From contig NZ_CP110678.1 in the NCBI RefSeq assembly GCF_026167545.1, positions 2,965,501-3,029,500 of the forward strand: DNA of 64,000 nucleotides, in the 5' to 3' direction. The notes under the pieces are model-generated. The model searched no databases, was not told the origin of the DNA, and saw only the letters and a program-made list of their open reading frames with translations. This document shows, one piece after another, positions 36,044-45,182 of the stretch. The position numbers and the translations under genes are program-made. The first letter of the stretch is position 1. Each line of letters begins with the position of its first letter. The stretch is from Sphingomonas sp. S1-29 (lineage in GTDB: Bacteria > Pseudomonadota > Alphaproteobacteria > Sphingomonadales > Sphingomonadaceae).

Positions 36044-36085
36044 GTATCTGGCGCCGGTCGATCGCCCGATCGACCGGCTTTCGGC

Positions 36086-36826
36086 TCAGCGGACGCGCGG
36101 ACCGCCATAGGGCAGCGGCGGCGGCGGGCGGCGATCGCGGCGCGGCAGCTGCGCCTGATACGCATGGCCGCAATGATCGACGCAATAGGGGAAGCCTGGG
36201 TTCACCTTGTCGCCGCAAAAGTGGAAGTCGGGCTCGCCTGGATGACCGATCGGCCATTTGCAGATTCGATCGTTGAGATCGAGCAGCGAGGTCTTGCCCG
36301 CGACCGCATCCGACGGGCGCGCAGGCACCAAGCGGCGCGGCGGCGCGGGCGTCAGCGGCGCGCTGTTCTCACCCGGGTTCTGGCGCAGGAAGCCGCCGGG
36401 GCCGACCGAGCGCATCACCGGCGCCTTCACCGGTGCGACCGCGTCGTCTTCATCGTCGGCCTCGACCTCGTCGATCTCGACTTCATCCTCGGGCTCGGCG
36501 GGCTCGGCGGGCGCGGCGACCGGCTTGGGCGGCGTCGGCGCCTTTACCGCAACCGGCGGCGCGACGGGCGCGGCGACGACCGGCGCGGCGGGCTTGGGCG
36601 CGGGCGGTGGCGGCGGTGCGGCGGGTGCGGCGACCGGTGCCGGCTTGGCAGCGGCGGGCTCGGCATTCTTTACCGGCGACGGGCGCGGCTTGAGCCCCAG
36701 CCGATGCGCCTTGCCGATCACCGCGTTGCGGCTGATCCCGCCAAGCTCTTCGGCGATCTGGCTGGCGGTGCTGCCCGACTCCCACATCTTGGTCAGCGTC
36801 GAGATACGTTCCTCGGTCCAGCTCAT
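36086..36826 (-). CDS. gcrA: Cell-cycle regulator GcrA
   Basis: Transcription factor that works with CcrM (GANTC) methylation and sigma-70 to time the cell cycle in alphaproteobacteria. The 246-aa protein starts with MSWTEERISTLTKMWESGST, the diagnostic GcrA N-terminus, then ASQIAEELGGISRNAVIGKA (helix-turn-helix). A long Pro/Ala-rich and acidic linker (about 48-150) follows. The C-terminal block ICKWPIGHPGEPDFHFCGDK, then FPYCVDHC, is the sigma-binding part with conserved Cys. The linker is longer than in Caulobacter GcrA (about 170 aa in total). An ATG six codons upstream (36844) is also in frame but not conserved. Confidence 0.95.
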   Translation of the reverse strand: MSWTEERISTLTKMWESGSTASQIAEELGGISRNAVIGKAHRLGLKPRPSPVKNAEPAAAKPAPVAAPAAPPPPPAPKPAAPVVAAPVAPPVAVKAPTPPKPVAAPAEPAEPEDEVEIDEVEADDEDDAVAPVKAPVMRSVGPGGFLRQNPGENSAPLTPAPPRRLVPARPSDAVAGKTSLLDLNDRICKWPIGHPGEPDFHFCGDKVNPGFPYCVDHCGHAYQAQLPRRDRRPPPPLPYGGPRVR

Positions 36827-36896
36827 TGCGTTCTTCTCTTCCATGCCGGCGGCGCCGGGTTGCGGGGGCGGGCAGCGTCGACTAGGCGCATCGAAG

Positions 36897-37727
36897 ATGG
36901 CAGACCGGCCCGACCCTATGATATCCAAATTGCCCGCCCCCGGCGTCGCGGTCTTTCGCGGCGTCAATTGGGGTGGGCTCAAGACCTTGTATGTGAAGGA
37001 GGTCCGCCGCTTCTTCAAGGTCCAGTTGCAAACGGTGTGGGCGCCGGCGATCACCACCTTGCTGTTCCTGGTGATTTTCACCGTCGCGCTGGGCGGCGGC
37101 GGGCGATCGGTGATGGGCGTCCCCTTTGCCGAGTTCATCGCGCCGGGGCTGATCGTGATGGGGATGCTGCAGAACGCCTTCGCCAATGCCAGCTTCTCGC
37201 TGCTGGTGGGCAAGATCCAGGGGACGATCGTCGATTATCTGATGCCGCCGTTGTCGACCGGCGAGCTGCTCGCGGGGCTGACCGGTGGCGCGGTGACGCG
37301 GGCTTTGTGCGTCGGCGGGGCGGTGTGGCTGGCGATGGCGCTGTGGGGCGTCGATGTGACCCCGCGGCATCCGCTGGCGCTGCTCTGGTTCGGCGTGGTC
37401 GGATCGGCGTTCGTCGCGCTGCTCGGCGTGCTGACCTCGATCTGGGCCGAGAAGTTCGATCATGCCGCCGCGGTCACCAATTTCGTGATCGCGCCGCTCG
37501 CCTTGCTGTCGGGCACCTTCTATTCGGTCGAGTCGCTGTCGCCCACCTTCCGCGCGATCAGCCAGTTCAACCCGTTCTTCTATATCATCAGCGGCTTCCG
37601 CTTCGGTTTCCTGCGCACCGCCGATTCGGACGTGATGTTCGGCGGCGTGCTGCTCGGCGTGCTGACCGTCGCGCTGGCGGCCTTCTGCTACTGGCTGCTG
37701 CGACGCGGCTGGAAGCTCAAGAACTGA
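36897..37727 (+). CDS. ABC-2 type transporter permease
   Basis: Inner-membrane subunit of an ABC exporter, 276 aa, with six hydrophobic segments. It matches the ABC-2 family of NodJ/YadH-like permeases: LKTLYVKEVRRFFKVQLQTV at the N-terminus, then TTLLFLVIFTVALG, FIAPGLIVMGMLQNAFANAS, DYLMPPLSTGELLAGLTGGA and LALLSGTFYSVESLSPTFRA followed by QFNPFFYIISGFRFGF. This last block is the family signature. No ATP-binding subunit gene is adjacent, so the partner must be elsewhere. The start is ambiguous between 36897 and 36918. It is divergent from gcrA, with about 70 bp between. Confidence 0.88.
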   Translation: MADRPDPMISKLPAPGVAVFRGVNWGGLKTLYVKEVRRFFKVQLQTVWAPAITTLLFLVIFTVALGGGGRSVMGVPFAEFIAPGLIVMGMLQNAFANASFSLLVGKIQGTIVDYLMPPLSTGELLAGLTGGAVTRALCVGGAVWLAMALWGVDVTPRHPLALLWFGVVGSAFVALLGVLTSIWAEKFDHAAAVTNFVIAPLALLSGTFYSVESLSPTFRAISQFNPFFYIISGFRFGFLRTADSDVMFGGVLLGVLTVALAAFCYWLLRRGWKLKN

Positions 37728-37773
37728 CGCCCATATTGACCCCCGGGGCCGCGCGCCTCTAAAGGACAAGACG

Positions 37774-37796
37774 AGGCGGCCCGGTGGCCGCCTTTT
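37774..37796 (+). terminator. Terminator after the ABC permease
   Basis: Stem AGGCGGCC / GGCCGCCT with a CGGT loop, followed by TTTT. It separates the permease from the argD operon. Confidence 0.75.
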
Positions 37797-37866
37797 CGCG
37801 TTCTGCCCCGGAGCTTTTGCTACCCCCTTAGTTCATCTGCCGAAGTCCAATAGAAGGAGTGTCCCG

Positions 37867-39057
37867 ATGTCGATGCCAGCGCTCATGCCCGTTTACCCGC
37901 GGTGCGACGTGCGTCCGGTCCGAGGCGAGGGATGCTATCTGATCGGCGAACGCGGCGAGCGGTATCTCGATTTCGCCAGCGGCATCGCGGTCAACGCGCT
38001 CGGCCATGGCCACCCGCATCTGACCAAGGCGATCCAAGAGCAGGCCGCGACGCTGATGCATGTCAGCAACCTGTATGGCAGCCCGCAGGGTGAAGCGCTG
38101 GCGGAGCGGATCGTCGCCAACAGCTTTGCCGATACGGTGTTCTTCACCAATTCGGGCGCCGAGGCGATCGAGTGCGCGATCAAGACCGCGCGCCGCTATC
38201 ATTATGCCAACGGCAATCCGCAGCGGCATACGCTGATCACCTTCGACACCGCGTTTCACGGGCGAACGCTCGGCGCGATTTCGGCGACCAACCAGGCCAA
38301 GATGCGCGACGGGTTCGAACCGCTGCTGCCGGGCTTCGCGTATGCGACGTTCAACGACCTGGCGGGCGCGCTGGCGCTGATCGACGACAACACCGCGGGC
38401 TTCCTGGTCGAGCCGGTGCAGGGCGAGGGCGGCATCCGCGTCGCCAGCCCCGAATTCCTGCAGGGGCTGCGCCGGGCATGCGACGAGCACGGCCTGTTGC
38501 TGGTGCTCGACGAAGTGCAGTGCGGCTATGGTCGCACCGGCACGCTGTTCGCGCATGAGCAATATGGCGTGGTTCCCGACATCGTGTCGGCGGCCAAGGG
38601 CATCGCCGGCGGCTTCCCGCTCGGCGCGTGCCTGGCGACGCAGGAAGCCGCCAAGGGCATGGTGTTCGGCACGCATGGCAGCACCTATGGCGGCAATCCG
38701 CTGGGCATGGCGGCGGGATCTGCGATCCTCGACGTGATGCTCGAGGACGGCTTCTTCGATCATGTGAAGGCGATGGGCGACCGGCTGCGCCAGGGGCTCG
38801 AACAGATGATCCCCAATCACGACCATCTGTTCGAAAGCGTGCGCGGCATGGGGCTGATGCTCGGGCTCAAGCTCAAGAGCGACAGCCGGCGGTTTGTCGC
38901 GCATTGCCGCGACAACCATGGGCTGCTGACGGTGGCGGCGGGCGAGAATGTCGTCCGCATCCTGCCGCCGTTGGTGATCGAGGAGGCGCATATCGCCGAG
39001 GCGATCGAGAAGCTGAGCGAAGCCGCGCGGGTATATGTGCCGGTGAGCGACGATTAA
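37867..39057 (+). CDS. argD: Acetylornithine aminotransferase
   Basis: PLP enzyme of arginine synthesis converting N-acetylglutamate semialdehyde to N-acetylornithine; some also serve lysine synthesis. The 396-aa class III aminotransferase has GERYLDFASGIAVNALGHGH, FFTNSGAEAIECAIKTARRY (PLP phosphate), TAFHGRTLGAISAT, LVEPVQGEGGIRVAS, LLLVLDEVQCGYGRTGTLFA (PLP Asp) and the catalytic Lys244 in DIVSAAKGIAGGFPLGACL. AGAAGGAGTGTCCCG precedes the ATG. argF follows after a repeat, as is common in this order. The GABA and ornithine transaminases are the alternatives; the argF neighbour supports argD. Confidence 0.93.
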   Translation: MSMPALMPVYPRCDVRPVRGEGCYLIGERGERYLDFASGIAVNALGHGHPHLTKAIQEQAATLMHVSNLYGSPQGEALAERIVANSFADTVFFTNSGAEAIECAIKTARRYHYANGNPQRHTLITFDTAFHGRTLGAISATNQAKMRDGFEPLLPGFAYATFNDLAGALALIDDNTAGFLVEPVQGEGGIRVASPEFLQGLRRACDEHGLLLVLDEVQCGYGRTGTLFAHEQYGVVPDIVSAAKGIAGGFPLGACLATQEAAKGMVFGTHGSTYGGNPLGMAAGSAILDVMLEDGFFDHVKAMGDRLRQGLEQMIPNHDHLFESVRGMGLMLGLKLKSDSRRFVAHCRDNHGLLTVAAGENVVRILPPLVIEEAHIAEAIEKLSEAARVYVPVSDD

Positions 39058-39060
39058 CTG

Positions 39061-39180
39061 CCGCTCGTCCTGAGTAGGGACTGAGCGAAGGCGAAGGCGC
39101 GTATCGAAGGACACTCCCCAAGCGGGCGGATCCTTCGATACGCCGCTTCGACAAGCTCAGCGGCTACTCAGGACGAACGG
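39061..39180. repeat. Palindromic repeat, family C copy 1
   Basis: Inverted arms CTCGTCCTGAGTAGGGACTG and CGGCTACTCAGGACGAACGG, with an inner pair GTATCGAAGGA / TCCTTCGATAC. It lies between argD and argF. A second copy is at 60618. Confidence 0.85.
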
Positions 39181-39198
39181 GTTTCAAGGATCCTGTCC

Positions 39199-40122
39199 AT
39201 GACCATGCGCCATTTCCTAGACCTGTCATCCGCCGGCCCCGACGGGGTCGCCGCGATCCTGGCCGATGCGCTCGATCGCAAGGCCGCACGCGCGGGCTGG
39301 CCCAAGGGCCGTGCCGATGCCGATGCGCCGCTCGCCGGCCATACGCTCGCGATGGTGTTCGAGAAGAGTTCGACGCGCACCCGCGTGTCGTTCGACATGG
39401 CGATGCGCCAATTGGGCGGCAGCGCGCTGGTGCTCGACAGCGGCACCACCCAGCTCGGCCGCGGCGAGACCGTCGCCGACACCGCGCGCGTGCTGTCGGG
39501 CTATTGCGATGCGATCATGATCCGCACCGACGATCACGCCAAGCTCGAGGAAATGGCGCATCACGCGACCGTCCCCGTCATCAACGGGCTGACCGACCAG
39601 TCGCATCCCTGCCAGATCATGGCCGATCTGCTGACGATCCTCGAAGGCGGCAAGGCGCTGCCCGGGCTGAAGGTCGCGTGGCTGGGCGACGGCAACAACG
39701 TCCTCGCCTCGATCGTCGAGGCCGCCGGGCTGATGCATTTCGACGTTGTCGCTGCCTGCGCGCAGGGCTTCCAGCCCTCCGACGAAGACATGGCGCGCGG
39801 ACAGGGCAGGGCGCGCTGCGTCGCCAGCCCCGCCGAGGCGGTCGAGGGGGCCGACATCGTCGTCACCGACACCTGGATTTCGATGGGCCAGCTCCACGCC
39901 GAAACCAAGCTGGCGGCGCTCGCGCCCTATCAGGTCGATGCCGCGCTGATGGCGCGCGCCAAGCCCGACGCCAAGTTCCTCCACTGCCTGCCCGCGCATC
40001 GCGGCGAGGAAGTGACCGCCGAGGTGATCGACGGTCCGCAATCGCTGATCTGGCATGAGGCGGAGAACCGGCTGCATGCGCAGAAGTCGATCCTGCGTTG
40101 GTGCTTCGGGCAGGTGGCTTGA
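39199..40122 (+). CDS. argF: Ornithine carbamoyltransferase
   Basis: Condenses ornithine and carbamoyl phosphate to citrulline. The 307-aa protein has the carbamoyl phosphate loop [20 protein letters not shown] (SxRTR at about 57-62), [20 protein letters not shown] (HPCQ at about 136-139), [30 protein letters not shown] (ornithine site) and [20 protein letters not shown], where the Cys is the family catalytic residue. These separate it from aspartate carbamoyltransferase. It probably shares the argD promoter across the 141-bp gap that contains a family C repeat, and hslO follows it. Confidence 0.97.
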   Translation: MTMRHFLDLSSAGPDGVAAILADALDRKAARAGWPKGRADADAPLAGHTLAMVFEKSSTRTRVSFDMAMRQLGGSALVLDSGTTQLGRGETVADTARVLSGYCDAIMIRTDDHAKLEEMAHHATVPVINGLTDQSHPCQIMADLLTILEGGKALPGLKVAWLGDGNNVLASIVEAAGLMHFDVVAACAQGFQPSDEDMARGQGRARCVASPAEAVEGADIVVTDTWISMGQLHAETKLAALAPYQVDAALMARAKPDAKFLHCLPAHRGEEVTAEVIDGPQSLIWHEAENRLHAQKSILRWCFGQVA

Positions 40123-40140
40123 AAGCAATCGCTCGCCCCC

Positions 40141-40226
40141 CATTTTCGTCCTTCCAGCGAAGGCTGGAATCTCCCTCCATCTGCGTCGCCCTCGCGGCCT
40201 GAGATCCCAGCTTGCGCTGGGATGAC
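40141..40226. repeat. Diverged family E repeat between argF and hslO
   Basis: Arms TCCAGCGAAGGCTGGAATCT and GATCCCAGCTTGCGCTGGGA point towards each other across a loop of about 40 bp containing a GGC-rich core. Confidence 0.65.
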
Positions 40227-40255
40227 GATCCTGTGGAGTTTGACGAGGAATGCGT

Positions 40256-41170
40256 ATGCCCGACCTGCCCACCCCCACCGATATCGACCGCGCGATCGGT
40301 TTCACCTTGCCCGATCGCCATGCGCGCGGGCGGATCGTCCGGCTTGGGCCGGTGCTCGACGAAATCCTGTCGGCACACGCCTATCCGCCGCCGATCGAGC
40401 GGCTGCTGGCCGAGGCGCTGACGCTGACCGCGCTGCTCGGCTCGACGCTCAAGGACGCGGGCGGGCAGCTGACGATCCAGGCGCAGACCAAGGGCGGCGT
40501 CGTCAATCTGCTGGTGTGCGACTACAAGGGCGGCGAGCTTCGCGGCTATGTCCAGTTCGATGCCGCGCGGCTGTCGATGCTGGGCAAGAGCCCGTCGCTG
40601 TTCGCGCTGTTCAACAAGGGTTATCTGGCGGTCACCTTCGACCAGGTGACGACCAACGAGCGCTATCAGGGCATCGTCCCGCTCGACGGCGAGACGCTGG
40701 GCGAGGTGATCGAGGCCTATTTCCTCCAGTCCGAGCAGATTCCGAGCCTCGTTCGGCTGGGGCTGGGGCGCGGCGACGATGGCAAACTGATCGCCGGCGG
40801 GCTGTTCCTCCAGCACTTGCCCGAGGGTGAAGAGGGCCGCGAGCGGCTGCACACCCGGCTCGACCATCCCGAATGGCATGGCGTCGAGGCGCTGGCGGCG
40901 ACGATGGGCGCCGACGAGCTCGCCGATCCGCTGCTGTCGCTCGAGACATTGGTGTGGCGGCTGTTCAACGAGGAGCGCGAGGTGCGCACGCTGACCGGGA
41001 TCGCGCTGTCGCGCGGCTGCCGCTGCGATGCCGATTATATCAGCTCGGTGCTCGCCAAGTTCACTCCCGAGGATCGCGCCGAAATGGCCGATGAAAACGG
41101 CGTGATCGCGATCGATTGCGCCTTTTGCGCGCGAAAGTTTCCGGTGGCGCTCGACCCGGTCGAGACCTGA
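40256..41170 (+). CDS. hslO: Redox-regulated chaperone Hsp33
   Basis: Holdase that turns on when its zinc centre is oxidised. The protein of 304 aa has the Hsp33 core (ATLTALLGSTLK-like ALTLTALLGSTLKDAGGQLT, QTKGGVVNLLVCDYKGGELR, VTTNERYQGIVPLDGETLGE) and C-terminal zinc ligands in GCRCDADYI and IDCAFCARKF (Cys at about 255, 257, 288 and 291), the CxC...CxxC arrangement of the family. An ATG two codons earlier (40250) is in frame, but GAGGA sits directly against it and 6 bases from 40256, so 40256 is preferred. It follows argF, a common neighbour in alphaproteobacteria. Confidence 0.95.
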   Translation: MPDLPTPTDIDRAIGFTLPDRHARGRIVRLGPVLDEILSAHAYPPPIERLLAEALTLTALLGSTLKDAGGQLTIQAQTKGGVVNLLVCDYKGGELRGYVQFDAARLSMLGKSPSLFALFNKGYLAVTFDQVTTNERYQGIVPLDGETLGEVIEAYFLQSEQIPSLVRLGLGRGDDGKLIAGGLFLQHLPEGEEGRERLHTRLDHPEWHGVEALAATMGADELADPLLSLETLVWRLFNEEREVRTLTGIALSRGCRCDADYISSVLAKFTPEDRAEMADENGVIAIDCAFCARKFPVALDPVET

Positions 41171-41283
41171 AAAAAGCTTTGCCACGCAGGTATTGCAACT
41201 CTCCCGATCGCTCCCACATGGCGATTCTGAACGCTGGCGTAGGCTTATTGCAGCGTCGACTGGCGGAAATGGGGATCGAGACA

Positions 41284-41706
41284 ATGTCAGGGATGAAGGT
41301 GCGGCGGATGCTGCGGCCGGCGATCGTCGGCGCGCTGGCGATTACGGGTGTGGCGGCCGGGGCGGCACCCGCGCAGGCGCCGTCGCTGCGCGCCTTGGCG
41401 CAGGTCGAGCCCGGCCAGTGGCAGCTGCGCGAAACCGGCGGCGGTGTGTCGCGCAGCGTATGCGTCTCCGATCCGCGCGTGCTGCTCCAGCTGCGCCATG
41501 GCGGCGGCGCGCAATGTTCGCGCTTCGTGATCGACAACCAGCCGTCGCAAGGCACGGTGCATTACACCTGCGCGGGCACCGGCCATGGCCGCACCACGAT
41601 CCAGATCGAAACCCCGCGGCTGATGAACATCAAGACGCAAGGCGTGGTCGACGGCCTGCCGTTCGAAGCCGCGATCGAGGCGCGGCGGTTGGGCGAATGC
41701 AGCTGA
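41284..41706 (+). CDS. Exported DUF3617-like protein
   Basis: Periplasmic protein of 140 aa. A hydrophobic signal (MKVRRMLRPAIVGALAITGV, cleaved near AAGAAPAQA) leads to a small domain: VEPGQWQLRETGGGVSRSVC, CVSDPRVLLQLRHGGGAQCS, RFVIDNQPSQGTVHYTCAGT and GHGRTTIQIETPRLMNIKTQ. The strings W.LR, CVSDP and YTC.G.G.G. with four Cys (two probable disulfides) match the DUF3617 family, of unknown function. ATG at 41284 with GGGATCGAG upstream is taken; 41293 is also possible. It lies between hslO and queC, on the same strand but with gaps of about 110 and 56 bp. Confidence 0.75.
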   Translation: MSGMKVRRMLRPAIVGALAITGVAAGAAPAQAPSLRALAQVEPGQWQLRETGGGVSRSVCVSDPRVLLQLRHGGGAQCSRFVIDNQPSQGTVHYTCAGTGHGRTTIQIETPRLMNIKTQGVVDGLPFEAAIEARRLGECS

Positions 41707-41762
41707 GCGCATCGCCCGCAACGTTGCGCGCGTCCTAATATCAGCCTAGGGCGCGCGCCATC

Positions 41763-42461
41763 ATGCAAGAACAGCCTTTAGCCGTCGTCCTGGTATCGGG
41801 CGGCCTCGATTCGATGGTCGCTGCCGCCCGCGCGCGCGAGGACGGCTTCCGCGTCCTTGCGCTGTCGGTCGACTATAACCAACGGCACCAAGTCGAGCTT
41901 GCCGCGGCGCGGCGGATCGCGACCGCGCTCGGCGCGGTGCGCCATGTCGTGCTGCCGCTCGATCTGTCGGCCTTTGGCGGGTCGGCGCTGACCGCCGATA
42001 TCGACGTGCCCAAGGACGGCATCGGCACGGCAGAAGGCGGCGGGATTCCGGTCACCTATGTGCCCGCGCGCAACACGATCTTCCTGAGCCTAGCGCTCGG
42101 CTGGGCAGAGGCGGCGGGTGCGCGCGATCTGTATATCGGCGTCAACGCGCTCGATTATTCGGGCTATCCCGATTGCCGCCCCGAATTCATCGCCGCGTTC
42201 GAAGGGCTGGCCGAGCTTGCGACCAAGGCGGGCGTCGAGGGCGAGCCCTTCCGTATCCACGCGCCGCTGCAGCACCTCACCAAGGCCGATATCGTCCGCG
42301 AGGCGGCGCGGCTGGGGCTCGACGCGGGGATGAGCTGGTCGTGCTACGACCCGGCCCCCGGCCACCTGCATTGCGGGATGTGCGACAGCTGCCGGCTGCG
42401 CGCCAAGGGGTTCGACGAAGCCGGGATCGACGACCCGACCGCCTACGCCGTCAGGCCATGA
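41763..42461 (+). CDS. queC: 7-cyano-7-deazaguanine synthase
   Basis: ATP-dependent conversion of 7-carboxy-7-deazaguanine to preQ0, the precursor of queuosine in tRNA. The 232-aa protein has the PP-loop [11 protein letters not shown] (about 12-22), [40 protein letters not shown] and [20 protein letters not shown] block ([20 protein letters not shown]). A zinc site near the C-terminus has four Cys: [20 protein letters not shown]. It overlaps the queE start by 4 bp (ATGA), so the two are translated together. queD and folE-like partners are not in this window. Confidence 0.97.
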   Translation: MQEQPLAVVLVSGGLDSMVAAARAREDGFRVLALSVDYNQRHQVELAAARRIATALGAVRHVVLPLDLSAFGGSALTADIDVPKDGIGTAEGGGIPVTYVPARNTIFLSLALGWAEAAGARDLYIGVNALDYSGYPDCRPEFIAAFEGLAELATKAGVEGEPFRIHAPLQHLTKADIVREAARLGLDAGMSWSCYDPAPGHLHCGMCDSCRLRAKGFDEAGIDDPTAYAVRP

Positions 42462-43090
42462 GCTATGCCGTCAAGGAGCTGTTCCTGACGCTGCAGGGCG
42501 AGGGGTTCCATGCCGGGCGCCGCGCGGTGTTCGTGCGCTTCGCCGGGTGCAATCTGTGGACCGGGCGCGAGCAGGATCGCGCGACCGCGGTGTGCAAGTT
42601 CTGCGACACCGATTTCGTCGGCATCGATGGCGATGGCGGCGGACGGTTCGCCGATGCGACCGCGCTGGCGGCGGCGGTATCGGCGGCTTGGGGGCCATCG
42701 ACCGCGGCGCGCTTCGTGGTGCTGACCGGCGGCGAGCCGATGCTGCAGATCGACGATGCGCTGGTCGAGGCGCTCCACGCCGCGGGCTTCGAGATCGCGA
42801 TCGAGACCAACGGCACGATCGCGGTGCATCCGGGCATCGATTGGGTCTGCGTCAGCCCCAAGGCGGGCAGCGTGGTGGTCCAGCGCGCGGGCGACGAGCT
42901 CAAGCTGGTATGGCCGCAGGCGGGAAGCGACGTCGACGAGATCGAGCGCTGGGACTTCCGCCATTTCCTGATCCAGCCGATGGACGATCTGGCGGCCGAT
43001 GAAAACCGCGCGGCGGCGGTGGCTTTCGCGATGACGCGGCCGGGCTGGCGATTGTCGTTGCAGACGCACAAGCTGCTCGGCCTGCGCTGA
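42458..43090 (+). CDS. queE: 7-carboxy-7-deazaguanine synthase
   Basis: Radical SAM enzyme that makes 7-carboxy-7-deazaguanine from 6-carboxy-tetrahydropterin, just before QueC. It has 210 aa. The N-terminus reads [20 protein letters not shown]. The cluster motif is [19 protein letters not shown], a Cys-x14-Cys-x2-Cys form found in one QueE clade instead of the usual Cys-x3-Cys-x2-Cys. LTGGEPMLQ (SAM-binding GGEP), [11 protein letters not shown] and WVCVSPKAG follow. The longer Cys spacing is an accepted variant, not a defect. The gene is coupled to queC by the ATGA overlap. Confidence 0.96.
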   Translation: MSYAVKELFLTLQGEGFHAGRRAVFVRFAGCNLWTGREQDRATAVCKFCDTDFVGIDGDGGGRFADATALAAAVSAAWGPSTAARFVVLTGGEPMLQIDDALVEALHAAGFEIAIETNGTIAVHPGIDWVCVSPKAGSVVVQRAGDELKLVWPQAGSDVDEIERWDFRHFLIQPMDDLAADENRAAAVAFAMTRPGWRLSLQTHKLLGLR

Positions 43091-43093
43091 GGC

Positions 43094-43118
43094 GCCGGGC
43101 GAGGGACAGCCGCCCGGC
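43094..43118. terminator. Possible bidirectional hairpin between queE and the next gene
   Basis: Stem GCCGGGCG / CGCCCGGC with a 9-bp loop in the 38-bp gap between convergent genes. No clear T-run follows on either strand. Confidence 0.35.
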
Positions 43119-43128
43119 ACCCGGTATT

Positions 43129-43854
43129 TCAGCGGTTCGCAACCGCGGCGGCTGAAGGCGTGGCGGCGGTGCGATAATAGATCGGTCCGCAACGCCTTTC
43201 CTGCCACACGTCACGCCGCCAGCACTTCTTGTCGGCGAAGTTGGCGGGGAATGCCGGCGGATACGCCGCGAGGTACGCATAGCCGCCCGCACGGAATTGC
43301 TGCTCACCCCAGGGGCGCAGCGAATTGCGCAGTTCCTGCATCCGCGTCGCCGCGAACTCGCCGAGCTCGCCGCGCTTCACATACAGCGCGTCGCGACCGA
43401 CCCGGCCCGCAGTCTGGCAGAAGATGCGCTGTGCGGCCACCGTCGAGAAGCCCGAATAGACGCGGGTGCCGAACTGGTCGAACGCGGTCTGGCCTTCCTT
43501 GGCGGTTTTGTTGACCCGGCGAAAATACTTCATCAGGTCGTCGAAATCGTCCTTCAGTTCGTCGGTATGGTTGCGGAGCATCGCATTATAGTTCCCCAGC
43601 GTCAGCAGCGTGGGTTCGAACTGGCATTGCAGCGCGGCCACGTTGAGCGCGGCGCGCAGGTTCCACAGCAATGCCGCGCGATACTCGGCCGGGGTCGCGC
43701 CCGGCAGGTCCTGGCCGACGATGCCGGGTTCGGCGCCGGTGACACGCGGGCCGCTCAAGTCCTTGGATTGGAAATAAAACTGCGCTGAGGCAGGGGTGGA
43801 TACCAACATGGCCGCAACTCCGGCGACCACCAGTCCAATACGCAACACGTTCAT
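43129..43854 (-). CDS. Periplasmic protein of unknown function
   Basis: Exported protein of 241 aa with the signal MNVLRIGLVVAGVAAMLVST, cleaved after PASA. The mature part is mostly helical, with FYFQSKDLSGPRVTGAEPGI near the start, LWNLRAALNVAALQCQFEPT, LLTLGNYNAMLRNHTDELKD and YFRRVNKTAKEGQTAFDQFG in the middle. Four Cys follow, paired in the C-terminal third (RIFCQTAG, KKCWRRD, RRCGPIYY). I do not recognise a characterised family; similar proteins look restricted to sphingomonads. Neighbours (queE convergent, Met-rich lipoprotein upstream on the same strand with a terminator between) do not suggest a role. Confidence 0.7.
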   Translation of the reverse strand: MNVLRIGLVVAGVAAMLVSTPASAQFYFQSKDLSGPRVTGAEPGIVGQDLPGATPAEYRAALLWNLRAALNVAALQCQFEPTLLTLGNYNAMLRNHTDELKDDFDDLMKYFRRVNKTAKEGQTAFDQFGTRVYSGFSTVAAQRIFCQTAGRVGRDALYVKRGELGEFAATRMQELRNSLRPWGEQQFRAGGYAYLAAYPPAFPANFADKKCWRRDVWQERRCGPIYYRTAATPSAAAVANR

Positions 43855-44058
43855 CGCAGCCTCTCGCTCTGACCGCCCGAGCCCCGCCCGCCGGATCATC
43901 GCGGCAAGGGTTAAGCGCTTTTGCGGATTGGCCCAAGAGGCTTTTTGCGCCGCCCGCACGGGCGGCATCACTAGATATGCCGGCAAACGGCCGAAACCCC
44001 AGCGCGGAGCTTGGCCGTTACGCTACCGATTCAGCTTGCTGGCTGTCGAATAGGCATG

Positions 44059-44091
44059 AAAAAGGCCGCCCGGTTGCCCGGGCGGCCTTTC
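44059..44091 (-). terminator. Rho-independent terminator after the Met-rich lipoprotein
   Basis: On the minus strand, stem GGCCGCCCGG / CCGGGCGGCC, loop GCAA, then TTTTT. It ends the transcript of the gene at 44128-44418. Confidence 0.9.
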
Positions 44092-44127
44092 AATCGTGGC
44101 CGGCGGCATAGGCCGCTGGCCAGACGA

Positions 44128-44418
44128 TTACATGGCGTTCGACATGGTGTCGTTCGACATCATCGAATCGTTCGACATCATCATGTCGTTCGACATCATG
44201 GTGTCGTTCATCATCATGGCGTCGTTGCCCATCATGGCGCCGTCGACGGCGGTCATGTTGTCGGTCATCGTGCCGTCCATCATCGGATCGGTGGTGTTCA
44301 GATCGGTGACGACGGTGTTGTCGGTGGTGGTTTCAGTGGTCTCGCCGCAGGCCGAAACCAGCAGCGCAGCGCTGGCGATCATCGAACCGGTGACGACCTT
44401 TGAAATGAATGAACGCAT
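44128..44418 (-). CDS. Methionine-rich repeat lipoprotein
   Basis: Small protein of 96 aa. A lipoprotein signal ends in IASAALLVSAC (Cys near residue 24), then a Thr-rich stretch (GETTETTTDNTVVTDLNTTD). The last half is built from degenerate pentads of the type MMSND and MMMND, giving about 20 Met in some 50 residues. Met-rich tracts of this kind are known to bind Cu(I) in copper-handling proteins, but they also act as oxidant sinks or can be simple repeats, and here no Cys or His occurs in the tract. The DNA repeat (GTCGTTCGACATCAT units) is slippage-prone. I know no named family. It has its own strong terminator. Confidence 0.72.
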   Translation of the reverse strand: MRSFISKVVTGSMIASAALLVSACGETTETTTDNTVVTDLNTTDPMMDGTMTDNMTAVDGAMMGNDAMMMNDTMMSNDMMMSNDSMMSNDTMSNAM

Positions 44419-44483
44419 GTGGAGCTCCCTAGATAGTGGACTTGGTTGGCCGAAGGCCGTTAATACCCAAACCGCGATATGCA

Positions 44484-45182
44484 TTAAACGGTTACAGCAC
44501 GCCCCTCAAGCCTCGAATCGTTCGGATCATCGAGGGCGCGCAGGAACGTAGAACAGCACAACGCAAGTGCAGCATCGAAAGTTGCCTCGGTCACGCGTTT
44601 TCCCAGGGAATGTGTGCTGGTCACAGGGAATTCGGGCAGTCCGCAGGGCACGATACCGCCGAAATGCGTCAAATCGGGGGCAAGATTGACCGAAAATCCA
44701 TGTAACGTGACCCATTGGCGCACCCGGACGCCGATCGCGCCGATCTTGGCCTCGGTGCCGCCATCGGCGGTCCAGATGCCGACGCGGTCGGGCACCGCAT
44801 AGGCGGTGACGCCGATTTCCCCGAGCGCCGCGATCACCCAGGCCTCGAGCGCGTGGACATAGCGCCGCACGTCGCGTCCGCGCGCGGCGAGGTCGAGCTG
44901 GACATAGCCGATCCGCTGGCCCGGCCCGTGATAGGTATAGCGCCCGCCGCGCCCACTCTTGAACACCGGGAAGCGCGGGTCGAGCAGTTCTGCGGGGTCG
45001 GCGCTGGTGCCGCCGGTGTAGAGCGGCGGGTGTTCGAGCAGCCATATCCGTTCGCGCGCGGTGCCGGCGCGGATGTCGGCGGCGCGCGCTTCCATGTCCG
45101 CCACCGCCGCGGGATAGTCGATCTGCCCCGGCGCGACGCACCATTCGACGCCGTCGATCTCGGTCGCAGGGGCAGGAGACAA
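44484..45182 (-). CDS. lipB: Octanoyltransferase LipB
   Basis: Transfers octanoyl from acyl carrier protein to lipoyl domains, the first step of lipoate synthesis. The core is complete: [80 protein letters not shown] (conserved Lys) and [20 protein letters not shown] (acyl-accepting Cys). About 232 aa. No ATG fits the N-terminus: candidates are TTG at 45182, 45191 or 45197 and GTG at 45221, none with a good Shine-Dalgarno. TTG at 45182 gives the length closest to the family. It is divergent from the membrane protein gene at 45252. Confidence 0.9.
   Translation of the reverse strand: MSPAPATEIDGVEWCVAPGQIDYPAAVADMEARAADIRAGTARERIWLLEHPPLYTGGTSADPAELLDPRFPVFKSGRGGRYTYHGPGQRIGYVQLDLAARGRDVRRYVHALEAWVIAALGEIGVTAYAVPDRVGIWTADGGTEAKIGAIGVRVRQWVTLHGFSVNLAPDLTHFGGIVPCGLPEFPVTSTHSLGKRVTEATFDAALALCCSTFLRALDDPNDSRLEGRAVTV

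Noticed and set aside
42547..42615. Defective radical SAM motif in QueE
   Set aside because: The longer Cys-x14-Cys-x2-Cys spacing is a known QueE variant and the GGEP motif is intact.
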